Source of the DNA: Nautiliaceae bacterium
Lineage (GTDB): Bacteria > Campylobacterota > Campylobacteria > Campylobacterales > Nautiliaceae
NCBI GenBank assembly: GCA_027011225.1
Contig: JALVAK010000019.1
Coordinates: forward strand, 1 to 39,811
Length of the DNA: 39,811 nucleotides
Direction: 5' to 3'
The translations under genes were made by a program, and so were the position numbers. Shown here piece by piece: positions 19,619 through 31,413 of the stretch (position 1 is the stretch's first letter; the number at the start of each line of letters is the position of its first letter). Under the pieces are notes generated by a model. The model made no database searches. It saw only the letters and a list, made by a program, of their open reading frames with translations, and had not been told where the DNA came from.

Positions 19619-20167
19619 ATGGCGTATAATGTAGAAATTTCTATGATTAAAATGAATAGAAATTATTATTTTGAATACAAAGGCACAATTGTTAAAAAAA
19701 TTGTTTATAAAGGCAGAACTTTTTTTGATAAGTATGAAAAAGTTGATAAACCTTTAACACTGCAAGTGATGAATGAGCATATTGAAAAGAAAAAAATAAT
19801 TGCACATGATTTGATTAATAGGCAAAGAAATATAGTTGAGAATATTGTATTTGATTATAATGGAAGAGACCCTGAGAGATTTTGGAATAGGGCAAGTTTA
19901 CTTTTAAGAGAAGAAGGATTTTTAAATTTTACTGCATATAAATCTAAAACACCTGGACATTTACATCTTTATATCCACAAAGGGCATACACAATTAAATG
20001 AAGCAATTCAATTAGGAAAAAAACTCTCAACTAAACTTTCAACCAAACTTCCAAAGCAATGGAGAATTTTTCCAACAGATGAATTACCGCCAGAGTTTAA
20101 TATATTAAATCTGCCATATGAGCTATATAAAAAAGAAAGAGGTGCTAGCTGGGCTAGACATATGTGA
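19619..20167 (+). CDS. DUF1882-type conserved protein; primase-like motif order (hypothesis)
   Basis: MAYNVEISMIKMNRNYYFEYKGTIVKKIVYKGRTFFDKYEKV..., followed by NIVFDYNGRDPERFWNRASLLLREEGFLNFTAYKSKTPGHLHLYIHKG and FNILNLPYELYKKERGASWARH. Confidence 0.75.
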   Translation: MAYNVEISMIKMNRNYYFEYKGTIVKKIVYKGRTFFDKYEKVDKPLTLQVMNEHIEKKKIIAHDLINRQRNIVENIVFDYNGRDPERFWNRASLLLREEGFLNFTAYKSKTPGHLHLYIHKGHTQLNEAIQLGKKLSTKLSTKLPKQWRIFPTDELPPEFNILNLPYELYKKERGASWARHM

Positions 20168-20178
20168 AAGGAGAAATT

Positions 20179-20826
20179 ATGGAAAAAGAAGATTTGTTAA
20201 ATTTAGGAAATAATAAAAATCCCAAAAAAGTAATAATTTATATAGCAGTTGCATTTTTGATATTTGTAGTAGGGGTTATTGCTTTTGCTCTTTTTAGTGG
20301 AAATGCTCAAAAAGAAAATAATGTAATACCACCTCAAGATACGTCTTTATTTAAAGAAATTCCAGTAGAAGTAAATACTGAGAATAATATCTCAGAGCAT
20401 CTTCAATTAAAAGAAGACTCTACTAACAAACCGGCAAAATCTGCTGCTAAAGAAGCAAAATCTAATAATGAAAAATTAAAACCTACTAATGAAAAAGTAA
20501 AAGCTACTCCTCAAAAGCTAAAATCTGCAAATGCAGAGAAAAAAATTGAAGCTAAAAGTAGTAATTTGCTAAATAAAGATAAAAAGTATTATATTCAAGT
20601 AGCGGCATTTATTAAATATTCAGCACCTAATAAAAAGCTTATTGAAAAAATCAAAAAATATGGATTTAACTATAAAATTTATACTGTAACAATAAACAAA
20701 AATGGTAAAAAACTTAAAGTTCATAAATTGTTAATAGGTCCTTTTGATAAAAAAGAGATAAAAAAAGAGCTTATCAAAGTCAAAAAATACATTAACAAAA
20801 ATGCGTTTATTTTCAAGGTAAAATAA
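20179..20826 (+). CDS. Membrane-anchored SPOR-domain protein
   Basis: Single N-terminal TM, Lys/Ala-rich linker, C-terminal KKYYIQVAAFIKYSAPNKKLIEKIKKYGFNYKIY...KLLIGPFDKKEIKKELIKVKK. GTG start at 20164 in ORF track; AAAGGAG RBS favours ATG at 20179. Confidence 0.85.
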   Translation: MEKEDLLNLGNNKNPKKVIIYIAVAFLIFVVGVIAFALFSGNAQKENNVIPPQDTSLFKEIPVEVNTENNISEHLQLKEDSTNKPAKSAAKEAKSNNEKLKPTNEKVKATPQKLKSANAEKKIEAKSSNLLNKDKKYYIQVAAFIKYSAPNKKLIEKIKKYGFNYKIYTVTINKNGKKLKVHKLLIGPFDKKEIKKELIKVKKYINKNAFIFKVK

Positions 20827-22238
20827 TGGTTTATGATAAGTTTTTGGTTGATGAGTTTTCTGTAATTGCAGTATTTAATAAATTAAAAGAGTTATTTAAA
20901 GATGAAAGAATATTTTTATTTGAGAGTGTTATAAACAACAGCGATGGTAATTACTCTTTTATAGTTATAGGAGAGAGAGAAAGAGTTAAATATCAAGATG
21001 GAAAAACGTATTATTTTGATGGCAAAGAAGAGAAAATTTTAGATACTGAGCCTTTTAGTTTTTTAAAAAACTATTATAAAAATATAGATTTTTCTAAATA
21101 TAGAGAAATGACAAAAAAATTAAATATAGGATTTGTAGATGGATTTATTGGTTATATTGGATATGATTTAGTTAAGGATTTTGAGCCAGTTTTAAAAAAA
21201 ACCATGGATAATTTAAAAGATGAGACTAATATACCAGATTTTTATATGATAAGACCTAAAATTGTTGTTGGGTTTTCTCATAAATCATCTGAGATGACTA
21301 TAGTTATTAATGATGAAAGGTATAAAAATAAATTACAAGAGATTAAACAAAAAATTAATTCTAGTTATTCTCCTATTCCTCTAAAACCTGTAAAAATAAA
21401 AAAAGAGCCAGAATTTGTCTTTAGCAAGGAAAAATTTTTTGAAATGGTAAAAGCAGCAAAAGAGAATATAAAAGCAGGTGATATTTTTCAAATAGTGCTC
21501 TCAAATAGACTTAAAGTAAAAGCAGATGTGGATAGATTATCTTTTTATAGAAAACTTAGAAGTAAAAATCCTTCACCTTATCTTTTTTATTTAGATATTG
21601 ATGATTTTGCAATTATAGGTAGCTCACCTGAGGTTATGGTCAGACTTACAGATAAAGCAATTTTACTCAGACCAATTGCAGGCACTAGAAAAAGAGGAGA
21701 GAATTTAATTAAAGATTTAGAGTTAGAGCATGAGATGTTAAATGATGAAAAAGAAGTTGCTGAGCATATAATGCTTGTAGACCTTGGCAGGAATGATGTA
21801 GGAAGAGTTGCTAAAGCTGGTAGTGTAAAAGTAGAAGAATTGATGAGAGTTGAGAGATATTCACATGTTATGCATATGGTAAGTGATGTTGTTGGTATTT
21901 TAGATGATAAATATGATATGTTTGATTTGTTTAAAGCTACATTTACTGCAGGAACTATGACAGGAGCTCCAAAAATTAAAGCAATGGAGCTTATAGCAAA
22001 ATATGAAGGAATAAAAAGAGGATATTATGCTGGAAGTGTAGGGTATTTTGGATTTGATGGAAATATGGATAGTGCAATTACAATAAGAAGTGCACTATTA
22101 AAAAATGATGAAATTATTTTTCAAGCAGGTGCTGGAATAGTTGCAGATTCTAAAGAAGAGCTTGAATATAAAGAAGTTAATAATAAATTAGCCGCTTTAG
22201 TTGCTACATTGAAGGAACTTGAAAATGGGGGTAATTAA
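20826..22238 (+). CDS. trpE: Anthranilate synthase component I
   Basis: KAAKENIKAGDIFQIVLSNRL, SPSPYLFYLDIDDF-like region (NPSPYLFYLDIDDFAIIGSSPEVMVRL), RPIAGTRKRGEN, GRNDVGRVAKAGSVKVEELM, GAPKIKAMELIAKYE. Confidence 0.94.
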   Translation: MVYDKFLVDEFSVIAVFNKLKELFKDERIFLFESVINNSDGNYSFIVIGERERVKYQDGKTYYFDGKEEKILDTEPFSFLKNYYKNIDFSKYREMTKKLNIGFVDGFIGYIGYDLVKDFEPVLKKTMDNLKDETNIPDFYMIRPKIVVGFSHKSSEMTIVINDERYKNKLQEIKQKINSSYSPIPLKPVKIKKEPEFVFSKEKFFEMVKAAKENIKAGDIFQIVLSNRLKVKADVDRLSFYRKLRSKNPSPYLFYLDIDDFAIIGSSPEVMVRLTDKAILLRPIAGTRKRGENLIKDLELEHEMLNDEKEVAEHIMLVDLGRNDVGRVAKAGSVKVEELMRVERYSHVMHMVSDVVGILDDKYDMFDLFKATFTAGTMTGAPKIKAMELIAKYEGIKRGYYAGSVGYFGFDGNMDSAITIRSALLKNDEIIFQAGAGIVADSKEELEYKEVNNKLAALVATLKELENGGN

Positions 22239-23589
22239 AAATATTATAAACAATAAAATGCTTATAAAACCTCAAGGTTTTTTAGATGCTAATATGGCAA
22301 GTGAGCTTATTACTCCTTTAGATATAGAAAAAATAAGAAAAAGAGACATTAAATATTTGAGTATAGACTTCTCTAAAATAATAAGCGCTAATATGAATGC
22401 TATTAGATTTTTAAATGATATAGTAGAAAATCTTTTTAAAAAGGAAAATGTAGAGAGTTGTATATTTAGCCCAAATAAAAATGTTTATCAAATTGTTAGT
22501 AAGCTTGATAATTTGTATTTTAATATTTTTGAAAATGAGCATATTGAAAAAATTTTTTTTGATGATGATTATTTTGAAAAAAAACCAATTTATATATGCT
22601 GTATACAAGATGAGCAAAATAAAAATATGCTTATATACTATCTTTTAAAAAAGGGGTATACTCCAAAGATTATAAGTGATGAAGCTAAAGATGGAGTGAT
22701 TATTAAAAATTCTTTGATATTAAAAGTATCAAACAAAGTTGGAGCTATTGTTAAAAATTCAATAGTATACTTCTTTTTTGATGGATTTTTAGATGCAAAT
22801 TTAGCTAATATGTTTGATATAGAATATTTTAGAAGAAATCTTTTAATAGGATTTAAAGTTTTTATATTTGATATGAATGCGGTAAAAGGTCTTAATATCC
22901 ATGCAGTAAGATTTTTAAAAACACTTGGGGTAGAAGCTGCAGAATATGGAGCATTACTTGTAATTATAGGGCTTGATAAGAAAAGTGTTCAGCCACAATT
23001 GATAGAAGATTTGGTTGATATGGGATATATATTTTTTGCAAATGAAGAAGAGTTTTTCAAATCTAAAGAATATGAAGAAGCTATAAATTCAAGCGAAATA
23101 ATTTATAAAAAATCCAAAAAAATTACAAAAGATTTTGTAAGATTATTGCCTTATTTTGTAAATTCTACAATTTCTACAGTTGAGCTTATGACAGGAGTAG
23201 AAGCTAAAAAAGATACTCCAAAAATTACTGACGTTAGTATTGATACTACCAAAAACTATGTAGCAAGCTCAATTGGTTTTTATGGTGATATGGATGGGAT
23301 GATGATTTTAATTTTGAGTGAAAATCTAACAAAAAGGATTTCAAAAATTCTTTTAGGAGAAGAATATAAAACCAAAGAAGAATTAAATGACCTTGTTAGT
23401 GAATTTGCTAATATAATTGTGGGTACTGTTAAAAGAGAAATCCAAAAACATGATTTAAAAATTAATATAACTCTTCCAAAAGTTTTTGATGAGATTGAAA
23501 ATCTTAAAAATATTGTAGTAAATAGAAAAGGTGTTGAGGTGAAGTTTTATTTTGAAGATGAAGAATTTTATTTTTATTTAGTAAGGTAG
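22225..23589 (+). CDS. Tandem STAS-like domains plus C-terminal CheX-like domain
   Basis: Two related blocks GFLDANMASEL...ANMNAIRFL and GFLDANLANMF...LNIHAVRFL; C-terminal VNSTISTVELMTGV...GDMDGMMILILSENLTKRISKILLGEE...NDLVSEFANIIVGTVKREI with ExxN motif. ATG at 22225 preferred over TTG 22219. Confidence 0.75.
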   Translation: MGVIKNIINNKMLIKPQGFLDANMASELITPLDIEKIRKRDIKYLSIDFSKIISANMNAIRFLNDIVENLFKKENVESCIFSPNKNVYQIVSKLDNLYFNIFENEHIEKIFFDDDYFEKKPIYICCIQDEQNKNMLIYYLLKKGYTPKIISDEAKDGVIIKNSLILKVSNKVGAIVKNSIVYFFFDGFLDANLANMFDIEYFRRNLLIGFKVFIFDMNAVKGLNIHAVRFLKTLGVEAAEYGALLVIIGLDKKSVQPQLIEDLVDMGYIFFANEEEFFKSKEYEEAINSSEIIYKKSKKITKDFVRLLPYFVNSTISTVELMTGVEAKKDTPKITDVSIDTTKNYVASSIGFYGDMDGMMILILSENLTKRISKILLGEEYKTKEELNDLVSEFANIIVGTVKREIQKHDLKINITLPKVFDEIENLKNIVVNRKGVEVKFYFEDEEFYFYLVR

Positions 23590-23593
23590 AGAA

Positions 23594-24361
23594 ATGTTTG
23601 TAATTTTTGGAAATCCTGTAAGTCATTCAAAATCGCCTCTTATGCATAATTATTTTTTTAAGAAAATGAATTTAAATCATTGTTATGGAAGATATAAGCT
23701 TGAAGATGGAAGTAAAATTATTGATAAATTTAAAGAGCTTAAAATAAAAGGCGCTAATGTAACTATTCCTCATAAAGAGTGGGCTTATAAATTAGCAGAT
23801 GAAGTAAGAGGCGTTGCAAAAGAGATGGGAGCTGTTAATACTTTAGTTTTAGAAGATAATAAAGTTATTGGGTATAACACTGATGGTCCTGGATTTATGG
23901 AAATTATAAAAGAATTTGATTATAAAAAACCTCTAATAATTGGAGCTGGTGGGACAGCGAGAGCAATTTCATATTTACTTAAAGCTGATATAGTAAATAG
24001 AAGTGAAAATAGGCTAAATTTTTTTAAAGAAAAAGGGTTTAATACTTATACTTGGGATAACTTTGAATTTAAAGATTATGATTTAATCATAAATACAACC
24101 TCTGCTGGTTTAAAAGATGATTCTTTGCCAATGCCAAAGGAGATGTTAGAAAAAATTTTCAAAAATGCAAAATATGCAGTAGATGTAGTTTATGGAAGAG
24201 AAACTCCTTTTTTAAAACTTGCTAAAAAATATAATTTAATCACAAGAGATGGATTATATCTTTTAGTATATCAAGGAATTTTGGCAATGGAATTATTTTT
24301 AGGAAAAAAATTAAATAAAAAGGAAGTGGAAAAAATATATTTTGAGATACTTAAGGATTAG
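23594..24361 (+). CDS. aroE: Shikimate dehydrogenase
   Basis: [72 protein letters not shown]. Confidence 0.96.
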   Translation: MFVIFGNPVSHSKSPLMHNYFFKKMNLNHCYGRYKLEDGSKIIDKFKELKIKGANVTIPHKEWAYKLADEVRGVAKEMGAVNTLVLEDNKVIGYNTDGPGFMEIIKEFDYKKPLIIGAGGTARAISYLLKADIVNRSENRLNFFKEKGFNTYTWDNFEFKDYDLIINTTSAGLKDDSLPMPKEMLEKIFKNAKYAVDVVYGRETPFLKLAKKYNLITRDGLYLLVYQGILAMELFLGKKLNKKEVEKIYFEILKD

Positions 24362-25622
24362 GCTCATCTAAAATTTCCATTTCTGCACCAAGTTTTTTAA
24401 ATTTTTCTACAAAGTTTTCATAACCTCTAAATAGATGGTATATTCTATGGACATTTGTTTCGCCTTTTGCAACTAAACCAGCTAAAACTAATGCAGAGCT
24501 TGCTCTAAGGTCAGTTGCCATTACATCAGCTCCAATTAGTTGAGTTGGTCCTATTATAGTGGCTGTTTTTCCATTTATAGATATGTTAGCTCCAAGTCTA
24601 TTAAGCTCTGCTACATGCATAAATCTATTTTCAAATAATCTCTCTTCTATCATGCTAACACCATTAGCTTGAGTAGCAATTGCCATAAATTGAGCTTGCA
24701 TATCAGTTGGAAATCCGGGATATTCAGTTGTTATTATTTTTACAGGATTTATATTGTTTGTAGGTTTTATTGTAAGTGAATTTTCACTTTCTTCAAAACT
24801 AAATCCCATTTCTTTAAATTTTACTAAAATTCCTTCTAAATGCTCAGGAATTATATTTTTTATGGTAATTTCACTATTAGTAATAGCGCCTGCTGCAAGA
24901 TATGTGCCAGCTTCAATCCTATCTGCAATTATTTTTATATCATTAAATTCTAGTAATTCTCCATCAGTACCATTTATTATTATTTCATTACTTCCAATTC
25001 CATCTATTTCTACTCCAGCATCTTTTAAAACTTCGCAAAGTTGAACAACTTCTGGCTCTTTTGCGGCATTTATTATTCTTGTTTTTCCTTTTGCAAGGCT
25101 TGCAGCCATAACTATATTTTCAGTTCCAGTTACTGTTACTTTATCAAATATGATATCAGCACCTTTTAGTTTTCCGCTTGCGTTTATATACCCGCCTTCT
25201 ATTTTAATCTCTGCTCCCATTTGTTTTAGAGCTTTTAGATGCAAATCAACAGGTCTAGCTCCTATTGCACATCCTCCAGGAAGACTCACTTTGCAATGGT
25301 TGAATCTTGCAAGAAGCGCTCCTAAAACTAAAATAGAAGCTCTCATGGTTTTTACAATTTCATAAATTGCGGTTGTGTTGTTTATTGTTGAAGTATCAAT
25401 TTGAAGGTTATTGTTTTGAAGGTTATAAGAAGCTCCTAAATATTTTAATAATTTAAGTAAAGTTTTTACATCTGCAACTTCTGGAACATTTGTGAGGTTT
25501 ATAGGGTTTTTAGCTAAAATAGAAGAAGCAATAATTGGCAAAGCCGCATTTTTTGCGCCGCTTATTGTTACTTCTCCTTTAAGTTTAGGCGAGTGTTTAA
25601 TTTTTAGATATTTATACATCAA
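24351..25622 (-). CDS. murA: UDP-N-acetylglucosamine 1-carboxyvinyltransferase
   Basis: [79 protein letters not shown]. Confidence 0.97.
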   Translation of the reverse strand: MMYKYLKIKHSPKLKGEVTISGAKNAALPIIASSILAKNPINLTNVPEVADVKTLLKLLKYLGASYNLQNNNLQIDTSTINNTTAIYEIVKTMRASILVLGALLARFNHCKVSLPGGCAIGARPVDLHLKALKQMGAEIKIEGGYINASGKLKGADIIFDKVTVTGTENIVMAASLAKGKTRIINAAKEPEVVQLCEVLKDAGVEIDGIGSNEIIINGTDGELLEFNDIKIIADRIEAGTYLAAGAITNSEITIKNIIPEHLEGILVKFKEMGFSFEESENSLTIKPTNNINPVKIITTEYPGFPTDMQAQFMAIATQANGVSMIEERLFENRFMHVAELNRLGANISINGKTATIIGPTQLIGADVMATDLRASSALVLAGLVAKGETNVHRIYHLFRGYENFVEKFKKLGAEMEILDEPNP

Positions 25623-26454
25623 AGCTCCTAAGAAGTTTTATCTCTTCTGCCCAAATCTCTGGCTCTATTGTCTCAAGTATTAAAGGAATATTATCAATAC
25701 GTTTATCTTGCATTATGAATTTAAATGCATCAAGCCCGATTTCTCCCTTTCCGAGTGAATGGTGTCTATCAACTCTGCTTGCAAACTTTGCTTTTGAGTC
25801 ATTTATATGCATACCTTTTAAGTATTTAAAACCAATAATTTCATCAAATTCTTGCATTGTTTTTTCATAAGCATCTTTTGTGCGTATATCATATCCAGCT
25901 GCAAATATATGAGCGGTATCGATACATACACCTATTCGTGATTTATCTTCGATTTTATCTATAATGTAAGCTAAATGCTCAAATTTATATCCAAGATTGC
26001 TACCTTGTCCAGCTGTAGTTTCTATTACAAATATGCAACTCTCAGTCTCTTTCAAAGCTTTATTTACATTTTCACTAATTAAATCTAAGCATTCTTCTTC
26101 ACTTATTTTTTTTAAATGACTTCCTGGATGAAAATTTAGGTATTTTAATCCTAGAGCTTCTACTCTTCTTGCTTCATCAATAAAAGCATTTAGAGATTTT
26201 TCTCTTTTTTCACTCTCAGGATGTCCAAGATTTATCAAATAACTATCATGAGGAAGAATAGCATCTGCGCAAAAACCATGAATTTGCATATATTCTTTAA
26301 ATTTTTTTATACTTTTTTCACTAAGTGGTTTTGCTCTCCATTGTCTTTGATTTTTAGTAAAAAGAGCAAATCCGTTTGCTCCTATATCTACTGCATTTTT
26401 AACTGCATTTTCAACGCCTCCTGCCGCACTAACATGAGCACCAATATATTTCAA
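25612..26454 (-). CDS. nfo: Endonuclease IV (AP endonuclease)
   Basis: [101 protein letters not shown]. Confidence 0.97.
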   Translation of the reverse strand: MKYIGAHVSAAGGVENAVKNAVDIGANGFALFTKNQRQWRAKPLSEKSIKKFKEYMQIHGFCADAILPHDSYLINLGHPESEKREKSLNAFIDEARRVEALGLKYLNFHPGSHLKKISEEECLDLISENVNKALKETESCIFVIETTAGQGSNLGYKFEHLAYIIDKIEDKSRIGVCIDTAHIFAAGYDIRTKDAYEKTMQEFDEIIGFKYLKGMHINDSKAKFASRVDRHHSLGKGEIGLDAFKFIMQDKRIDNIPLILETIEPEIWAEEIKLLRSFDV

Positions 26455-26464
26455 TAGATATCCT

Positions 26465-26800
26465 TTATGCTAATTTTGGCCAAGATAATTTTCCATTTGG
26501 ATTAGCTACCATATGAATATGAAGATGGAATACTTCTTGACCAGCACCTTTACCATTATTTGTAATTAATCTATAATCACTAATTCCTAGTTTTTTAGCA
26601 GTTTCTTTTATGAATTTTGCCATTTCTGAAAATAACTCTTCTGGAGTTTCATCAAATTTTTCATAATGTTTTTTAGGAATTATTAAAACATGAATTGGTG
26701 CTACGGGGTTTATATCATGAAATGCTAAAAATTTTTCATTTTCATTTACTTTTTTACTTGGAATTTCTTCATTTACTATTTTGCAGAAAATACAATCCAT
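26465..26800 (-). CDS. HIT family (histidine triad) protein
   Basis: [45 protein letters not shown]...[14 protein letters not shown]. Confidence 0.94.
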   Translation of the reverse strand: MDCIFCKIVNEEIPSKKVNENEKFLAFHDINPVAPIHVLIIPKKHYEKFDETPEELFSEMAKFIKETAKKLGISDYRLITNNGKGAGQEVFHLHIHMVANPNGKLSWPKLA

Positions 26801-26894
26801 ACTCTATCCTTTTTGTCGCAATTATATCAAAAGTAAAATTTTTGAAAAAGTGCTTTATTTTTGGTATTATTTCCAAAAATTTTAAGGAGCTTTT

Positions 26895-27878
26895 GTGGAT
26901 TTAAGTGAGATTTTAAGTGCTTCTTCTTTAGAAGAGCTAGATAAAATAAGAGTTAAGCTTCTTGGTAAAAATGGGATTATTACTAAAAAATTTAAAGAGC
27001 TTAAAAATTTAAGCAAAGAAGAGAAAAAACAAGTTGCAAAAGAGCTTAATGAATTAAAAGAAAAAGCAATAGAGCTTATAGCAAAGAAAAAAGCAGAGCT
27101 TGAAGAGGAAATTTTAAATCAAAAATTAAAGCTTGAGAGAGTTGATGTAACTTTATTTACTCCAAAGCCAACAGGCGCTATTCATCCAATTACTGATACA
27201 ATGAATAAAATTATTGATTTTTTTACAAAAATGAATTTTTCAGTTGAAGAGGGTCCACTTGTAGAAGATGATTTTCATAATTTTGAAGCACTTAATCTTC
27301 CAAAATATCATCCAGCACGTGATATGCAAGATACTTTTTATTTTAAAGATGGTGCGCTTCTTAGAACGCATACATCTCCTGTACAAATTAGAACAATGCT
27401 AAAGCAAAAGCCTCCTATTAGAATGATAAGCCCAGGAGCTGTTTTTAGAAGAGATTATGATTTAACTCACACTCCTATGTTTCATCAGGTAGAAGGTTTG
27501 GTAGTAGATGAAAAAGGAAAAGTGAGTTTTGCAAATTTAAAGTTTATACTTGAAGCATTTTTAACTCATATGTTTGGAGATGTAAAAGTTAGATTTAGAC
27601 CTTCATTTTTCCCATTTACTGAGCCTAGTGCTGAGGTTGATATTAGCTGTATTTTTTGTGAAGGGAAAGGGTGTAGAGTTTGCTCTCATACAGGGTGGCT
27701 TGAAGTGTTAGGATGTGGAGTAGTGGACCCTAATGTATTTAAAGCGGTTGGCTATGAAGATGTGAGCGGATATGCTTTTGGTCTTGGGGTTGAGAGATTT
27801 GCAATGCTACTTAATAGAATCAATGATTTAAGAAGCATGTATGAAGGAGATATTAGACTTATGGAGCAGTTTAAATGA
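26895..27878 (+). CDS. pheS: Phenylalanyl-tRNA synthetase alpha subunit
   Basis: [75 protein letters not shown] start. Confidence 0.97.
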   Translation: MDLSEILSASSLEELDKIRVKLLGKNGIITKKFKELKNLSKEEKKQVAKELNELKEKAIELIAKKKAELEEEILNQKLKLERVDVTLFTPKPTGAIHPITDTMNKIIDFFTKMNFSVEEGPLVEDDFHNFEALNLPKYHPARDMQDTFYFKDGALLRTHTSPVQIRTMLKQKPPIRMISPGAVFRRDYDLTHTPMFHQVEGLVVDEKGKVSFANLKFILEAFLTHMFGDVKVRFRPSFFPFTEPSAEVDISCIFCEGKGCRVCSHTGWLEVLGCGVVDPNVFKAVGYEDVSGYAFGLGVERFAMLLNRINDLRSMYEGDIRLMEQFK

Positions 27879-30118
27879 TAGTAACAAGAAAATGGTTAGA
27901 AGAGTTTATTGATTTAGATGGAATATCAACGCAAGATATTATCTTAACATTAAATAGAATTGGTCAAGAGGTAGAAGGTTATAAAAAAATAGAAGTTCCA
28001 CAAAATGTAGTTGTTGGGGAAGTTATTGAATGCAAAAAACACCCTAATGCAGATAAATTAAATGTATGTATTGTAAATGTAGGAGATGAAGAGCTTCAAA
28101 TTGTATGTGGTGCAAGTAATGTGGCAGCAGGTCAAAAAGTTCCAGTTGCATTAGTTGGCTCAATACTTCCTGATAATTTTAAAATAAAAAAAGCAAAATT
28201 AAGAGGTGTTGAATCTTTTGGAATGATTTGTGCAGCAAGAGAAATTGGTTTACCTGATTTTCATGAAGGTATAATGGTTCTTGATGATTCACTAGGTGAG
28301 CTTAAGATTGGAGAATATGTCGGCAAATACTTAAATGATGAAGTAATAGAGCTTGGAGTTACTGCTAATAGGGGTGATTGTTTTAGTATTTATGGTATAG
28401 CAAGAGAGCTTAGTGCAGGATTAAATAAAAAACTTAAAGATATTGATTTTAATTATGAAGAGATGCAAGAAGGAATTGGCAGAGTTGTAAATATTGATAA
28501 GAATGATATTAAAAACTCTTCTCATTTTTTTAAAGCAGTAGAAGGCGAGCTTAATGTGCCTTTAAAAATCAATTATAGGCTTGCTTTGTGTGATATTGAG
28601 ACAAAAAATAAAATTGATAAATTTATAAAGTATGCTATGCATGCTACAGGAGTGTTATTAACTCCAATGAATGTTTGTGATATTGAGCTTGAAAATGAAG
28701 ATGGTGTTGATGTGGTTAAATGTTTTGGTAAGTATTATGTAGGTATTAAAAATGATATAAATGTAGAAGAAGTTGGAAAATATTTAATAGATGCTAATTA
28801 CATTGAGCCAAAATATGTAAATGAGATGGTATTTTTAAAAGGTTTAAAAACAGATGAATATTTCTTTCGTGCAAGTAGAGGAAGTGAGCCTAATTTAAAG
28901 TTTGGAATGGATTATTTATTAAATGAGATGAATCTTCCAGTTTATAGTGGATATATAGATTTGTCTAACGAAGTAAAACCAAAAGTTATAAATATAGATA
29001 TTAATGAAGTAAACAGTATCATAGGTTATGAAATAGATGAAAAAACTATAGTAGAAATTTTAAAAAGATTAGGATTTGAGATAAAATCAATTACAGAAAA
29101 TTCTATAAAAGTAGCAATTCCAAGTTTTAGACACGATATTGAAAATATTCAAGATGTAACAGAAGAGATTTTGAGAATTTATGGAATTGATAATATTCCA
29201 AGCAAACCTTTAGTGTTTGAAGAGAGAAATAGAATCAATGATGTAATGAAAAAAATAGATTTTATAAATGAGCTTAAATTAAAAGCTGTAGCAAATGGGC
29301 TTTATGAAGTTATTCATTTTATTTTTGAAGATAAAGATAGACTTAAAAAATATAATTTTGAAGTAGTTGATGATAATTTAGATTTAGTAAATCCTATTAT
29401 AAAAGAGCTTGATACTCTAAGAAGTACTCTTTTATTGCAACTTTTAGATGATATAAGATACAACAGGGCAAATGATTATAAAAGGGTTTATTTATTTAGT
29501 GTTGGAAGTGTTTATAATAAAAAAAGAGAAGAGTCTCAAAGGTTTGCATTTGTATTGAATGGATTTGCTGATTATGAAAATCCACAAAATCATGGAAAAC
29601 CTAGAAAAGTAGAATTTAAAGATGCAGTAGATAAGCTCTCTCAAATCATTGGAGAATTTTCTTTAATTCCATCAAATCATCAAATTGCGCATCCTTACCA
29701 ATGTGCAAAAGTGATTAAAGATAATGAAGAAATTGGAGTTATTGCAAAGCTCCATCCAAAAGTTGCAAAAGATTTTGAAATTGATGATACATATTTTGTA
29801 GAAATTAATTTAGACAAATTAAATAAAAAAGATAAAAAAGCAAATGAAATAAATAAATTTCAAAAGGTTACAAGAGATTTGAGTTTATTAGTAGATAAAG
29901 AGATGAATTATAAAGAAGTTTATGATATTATTAATAATCTTGATATTAAAGAGCTTAAAGAATTTTATCCAATTGATATATTTGATTTAGGAGATAAAAA
30001 TTCTTTAACTATTAGATTTATAATTCAAGGTAATAAAACTTTACAAGAAAATGAAATTAATGATATAATGGAGAAAATTTTAAAAGCTTTAGAAGAGAAA
30101 GGGATAAAACTTAGATGA
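27875..30118 (+). CDS. pheT: Phenylalanyl-tRNA synthetase beta subunit
   Basis: tRNA-binding domain [51 protein letters not shown]5 region; ferredoxin-fold anticodon-binding C-terminus. ATGA overlap with pheS. Confidence 0.96.
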   Translation: MIVTRKWLEEFIDLDGISTQDIILTLNRIGQEVEGYKKIEVPQNVVVGEVIECKKHPNADKLNVCIVNVGDEELQIVCGASNVAAGQKVPVALVGSILPDNFKIKKAKLRGVESFGMICAAREIGLPDFHEGIMVLDDSLGELKIGEYVGKYLNDEVIELGVTANRGDCFSIYGIARELSAGLNKKLKDIDFNYEEMQEGIGRVVNIDKNDIKNSSHFFKAVEGELNVPLKINYRLALCDIETKNKIDKFIKYAMHATGVLLTPMNVCDIELENEDGVDVVKCFGKYYVGIKNDINVEEVGKYLIDANYIEPKYVNEMVFLKGLKTDEYFFRASRGSEPNLKFGMDYLLNEMNLPVYSGYIDLSNEVKPKVINIDINEVNSIIGYEIDEKTIVEILKRLGFEIKSITENSIKVAIPSFRHDIENIQDVTEEILRIYGIDNIPSKPLVFEERNRINDVMKKIDFINELKLKAVANGLYEVIHFIFEDKDRLKKYNFEVVDDNLDLVNPIIKELDTLRSTLLLQLLDDIRYNRANDYKRVYLFSVGSVYNKKREESQRFAFVLNGFADYENPQNHGKPRKVEFKDAVDKLSQIIGEFSLIPSNHQIAHPYQCAKVIKDNEEIGVIAKLHPKVAKDFEIDDTYFVEINLDKLNKKDKKANEINKFQKVTRDLSLLVDKEMNYKEVYDIINNLDIKELKEFYPIDIFDLGDKNSLTIRFIIQGNKTLQENEINDIMEKILKALEEKGIKLR

Positions 30119-31413
30119 TATTAAAAGTTTTAAGAGGAAGAAGATTTGATGAAGAATTTGAAGTTGATGCTGATAAATCAATTTCTCATAGGTGTGCTAT
30201 CTTTTCTCTTCTTAGCGAGGGTGAAAATAGAATTAAAAATTATCTAAAAGCAGAAGATACCCTTAATTCTCTTGAAATTGCAAAAAAATTAGGAGCTGAG
30301 GTTAAAGAAGAAAATGATGAAATCATTATAAAAGCTCCTCAAAAGATTAAAGAGCCAGATGATGTTTTATATTGTGGTAATTCTGGTACGACAATTAGAA
30401 TTTATATGGGACTTTTAGCAAGTAATGATGGTTTTTTTGTTTTAACTGGTGATGAATATTTAAGAAGACGTCCTATGAAAAGAGTTATAAAGCCTTTATC
30501 GGAAATTGGAGCAAAAATTGATGCAAGAGAAAATGCTAACTTAGCTCCTATAGCAATTAGAGGAAATAAGCTTAAAAATTTTAATTATATATCTCCTATA
30601 GCTTCAGCTCAAGTAAAATCAGCTCTTATTTTAGCAGCTCTTCATGCTAATAAACCTTCTTTTTATAAAGAGCCATTTTTAAGCAGAGACCACACAGAGA
30701 GGATGTTAAAAGGTATGGGAGCTAAAATTAACCAAAATATAAATGAGAATAATGAGTGTGAAATTGAAATTTATCCACTTGAATCTAAATTAGAGCCTTT
30801 AAATATTATTATTCCAAATGACCCAAGCTCTGCATTTTTCTTTGCTGTTGGGGCAGCTATTAATAATTCAAAAGCTATAATTAAAAATGTAACACTCAAT
30901 CCAACTAGGATAGAAGCTTATAGAGTGCTTGAGAAAATGGGCGCAGATGTTGAGTATATTTTAAAAGAAAATAAATATGAGCCAATTGGAGATATTATTG
31001 TAAAAGGAAATAGTTTAAAAGCAGTAGAAGTTACTCAAAATATTCCATGGCTTATAGATGAAATCCCAGCACTTGCAATGGCAATGGCAGTAGCTAAAGG
31101 AAAAAGCGTAGTAAAAAATGCAAAAGAGCTTAGAGTAAAAGAGTCTGATAGAATAAAAGCAGTAGTTGAAAATCTTAAAAATTGTGGTATTGAAGCAAGA
31201 GAGTTTGAAGATGGATTTGAGATAGTTGGAGGAGAAGTAAAAGAGGCTAAGATAGACTCTTTTGGAGACCATAGAATTGCAATGAGTTTTGCAATACTTG
31301 GGCTTTTAGCGCCTATGGAGATTGAAAAAGCGGAAAGTATTTATACATCTTTTCCAAATTTTTTTAAACTTTTTAGTAAAATTGCAGAGTATAGGATTGT
31401 AGATGCTAATTAA
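30115..31413 (+). CDS. aroA: 3-phosphoshikimate 1-carboxyvinyltransferase (EPSP synthase)
   Basis: [82 protein letters not shown]. Confidence 0.96.
   Translation: MILKVLRGRRFDEEFEVDADKSISHRCAIFSLLSEGENRIKNYLKAEDTLNSLEIAKKLGAEVKEENDEIIIKAPQKIKEPDDVLYCGNSGTTIRIYMGLLASNDGFFVLTGDEYLRRRPMKRVIKPLSEIGAKIDARENANLAPIAIRGNKLKNFNYISPIASAQVKSALILAALHANKPSFYKEPFLSRDHTERMLKGMGAKINQNINENNECEIEIYPLESKLEPLNIIIPNDPSSAFFFAVGAAINNSKAIIKNVTLNPTRIEAYRVLEKMGADVEYILKENKYEPIGDIIVKGNSLKAVEVTQNIPWLIDEIPALAMAMAVAKGKSVVKNAKELRVKESDRIKAVVENLKNCGIEAREFEDGFEIVGGEVKEAKIDSFGDHRIAMSFAILGLLAPMEIEKAESIYTSFPNFFKLFSKIAEYRIVDAN

Noticed and set aside
20000-20060. KLSTKLSTKLPK tandem in the DUF1882-type protein as a repeat element
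   Set aside because: Short imperfect codon-level repeat consistent with an amphipathic segment; not a nucleotide repeat array.
24754-25365. Plus-strand ORFs (96 and 71 aa) within murA
   Set aside because: Antisense shadows of murA caused by its codon usage; murA is unambiguous.
26478-26481. Possible absence of GGCC, similar to the GATC depletion
   Set aside because: GGCC occurs at least here and expected counts are low at this GC content, so no strong depletion can be claimed by eye.
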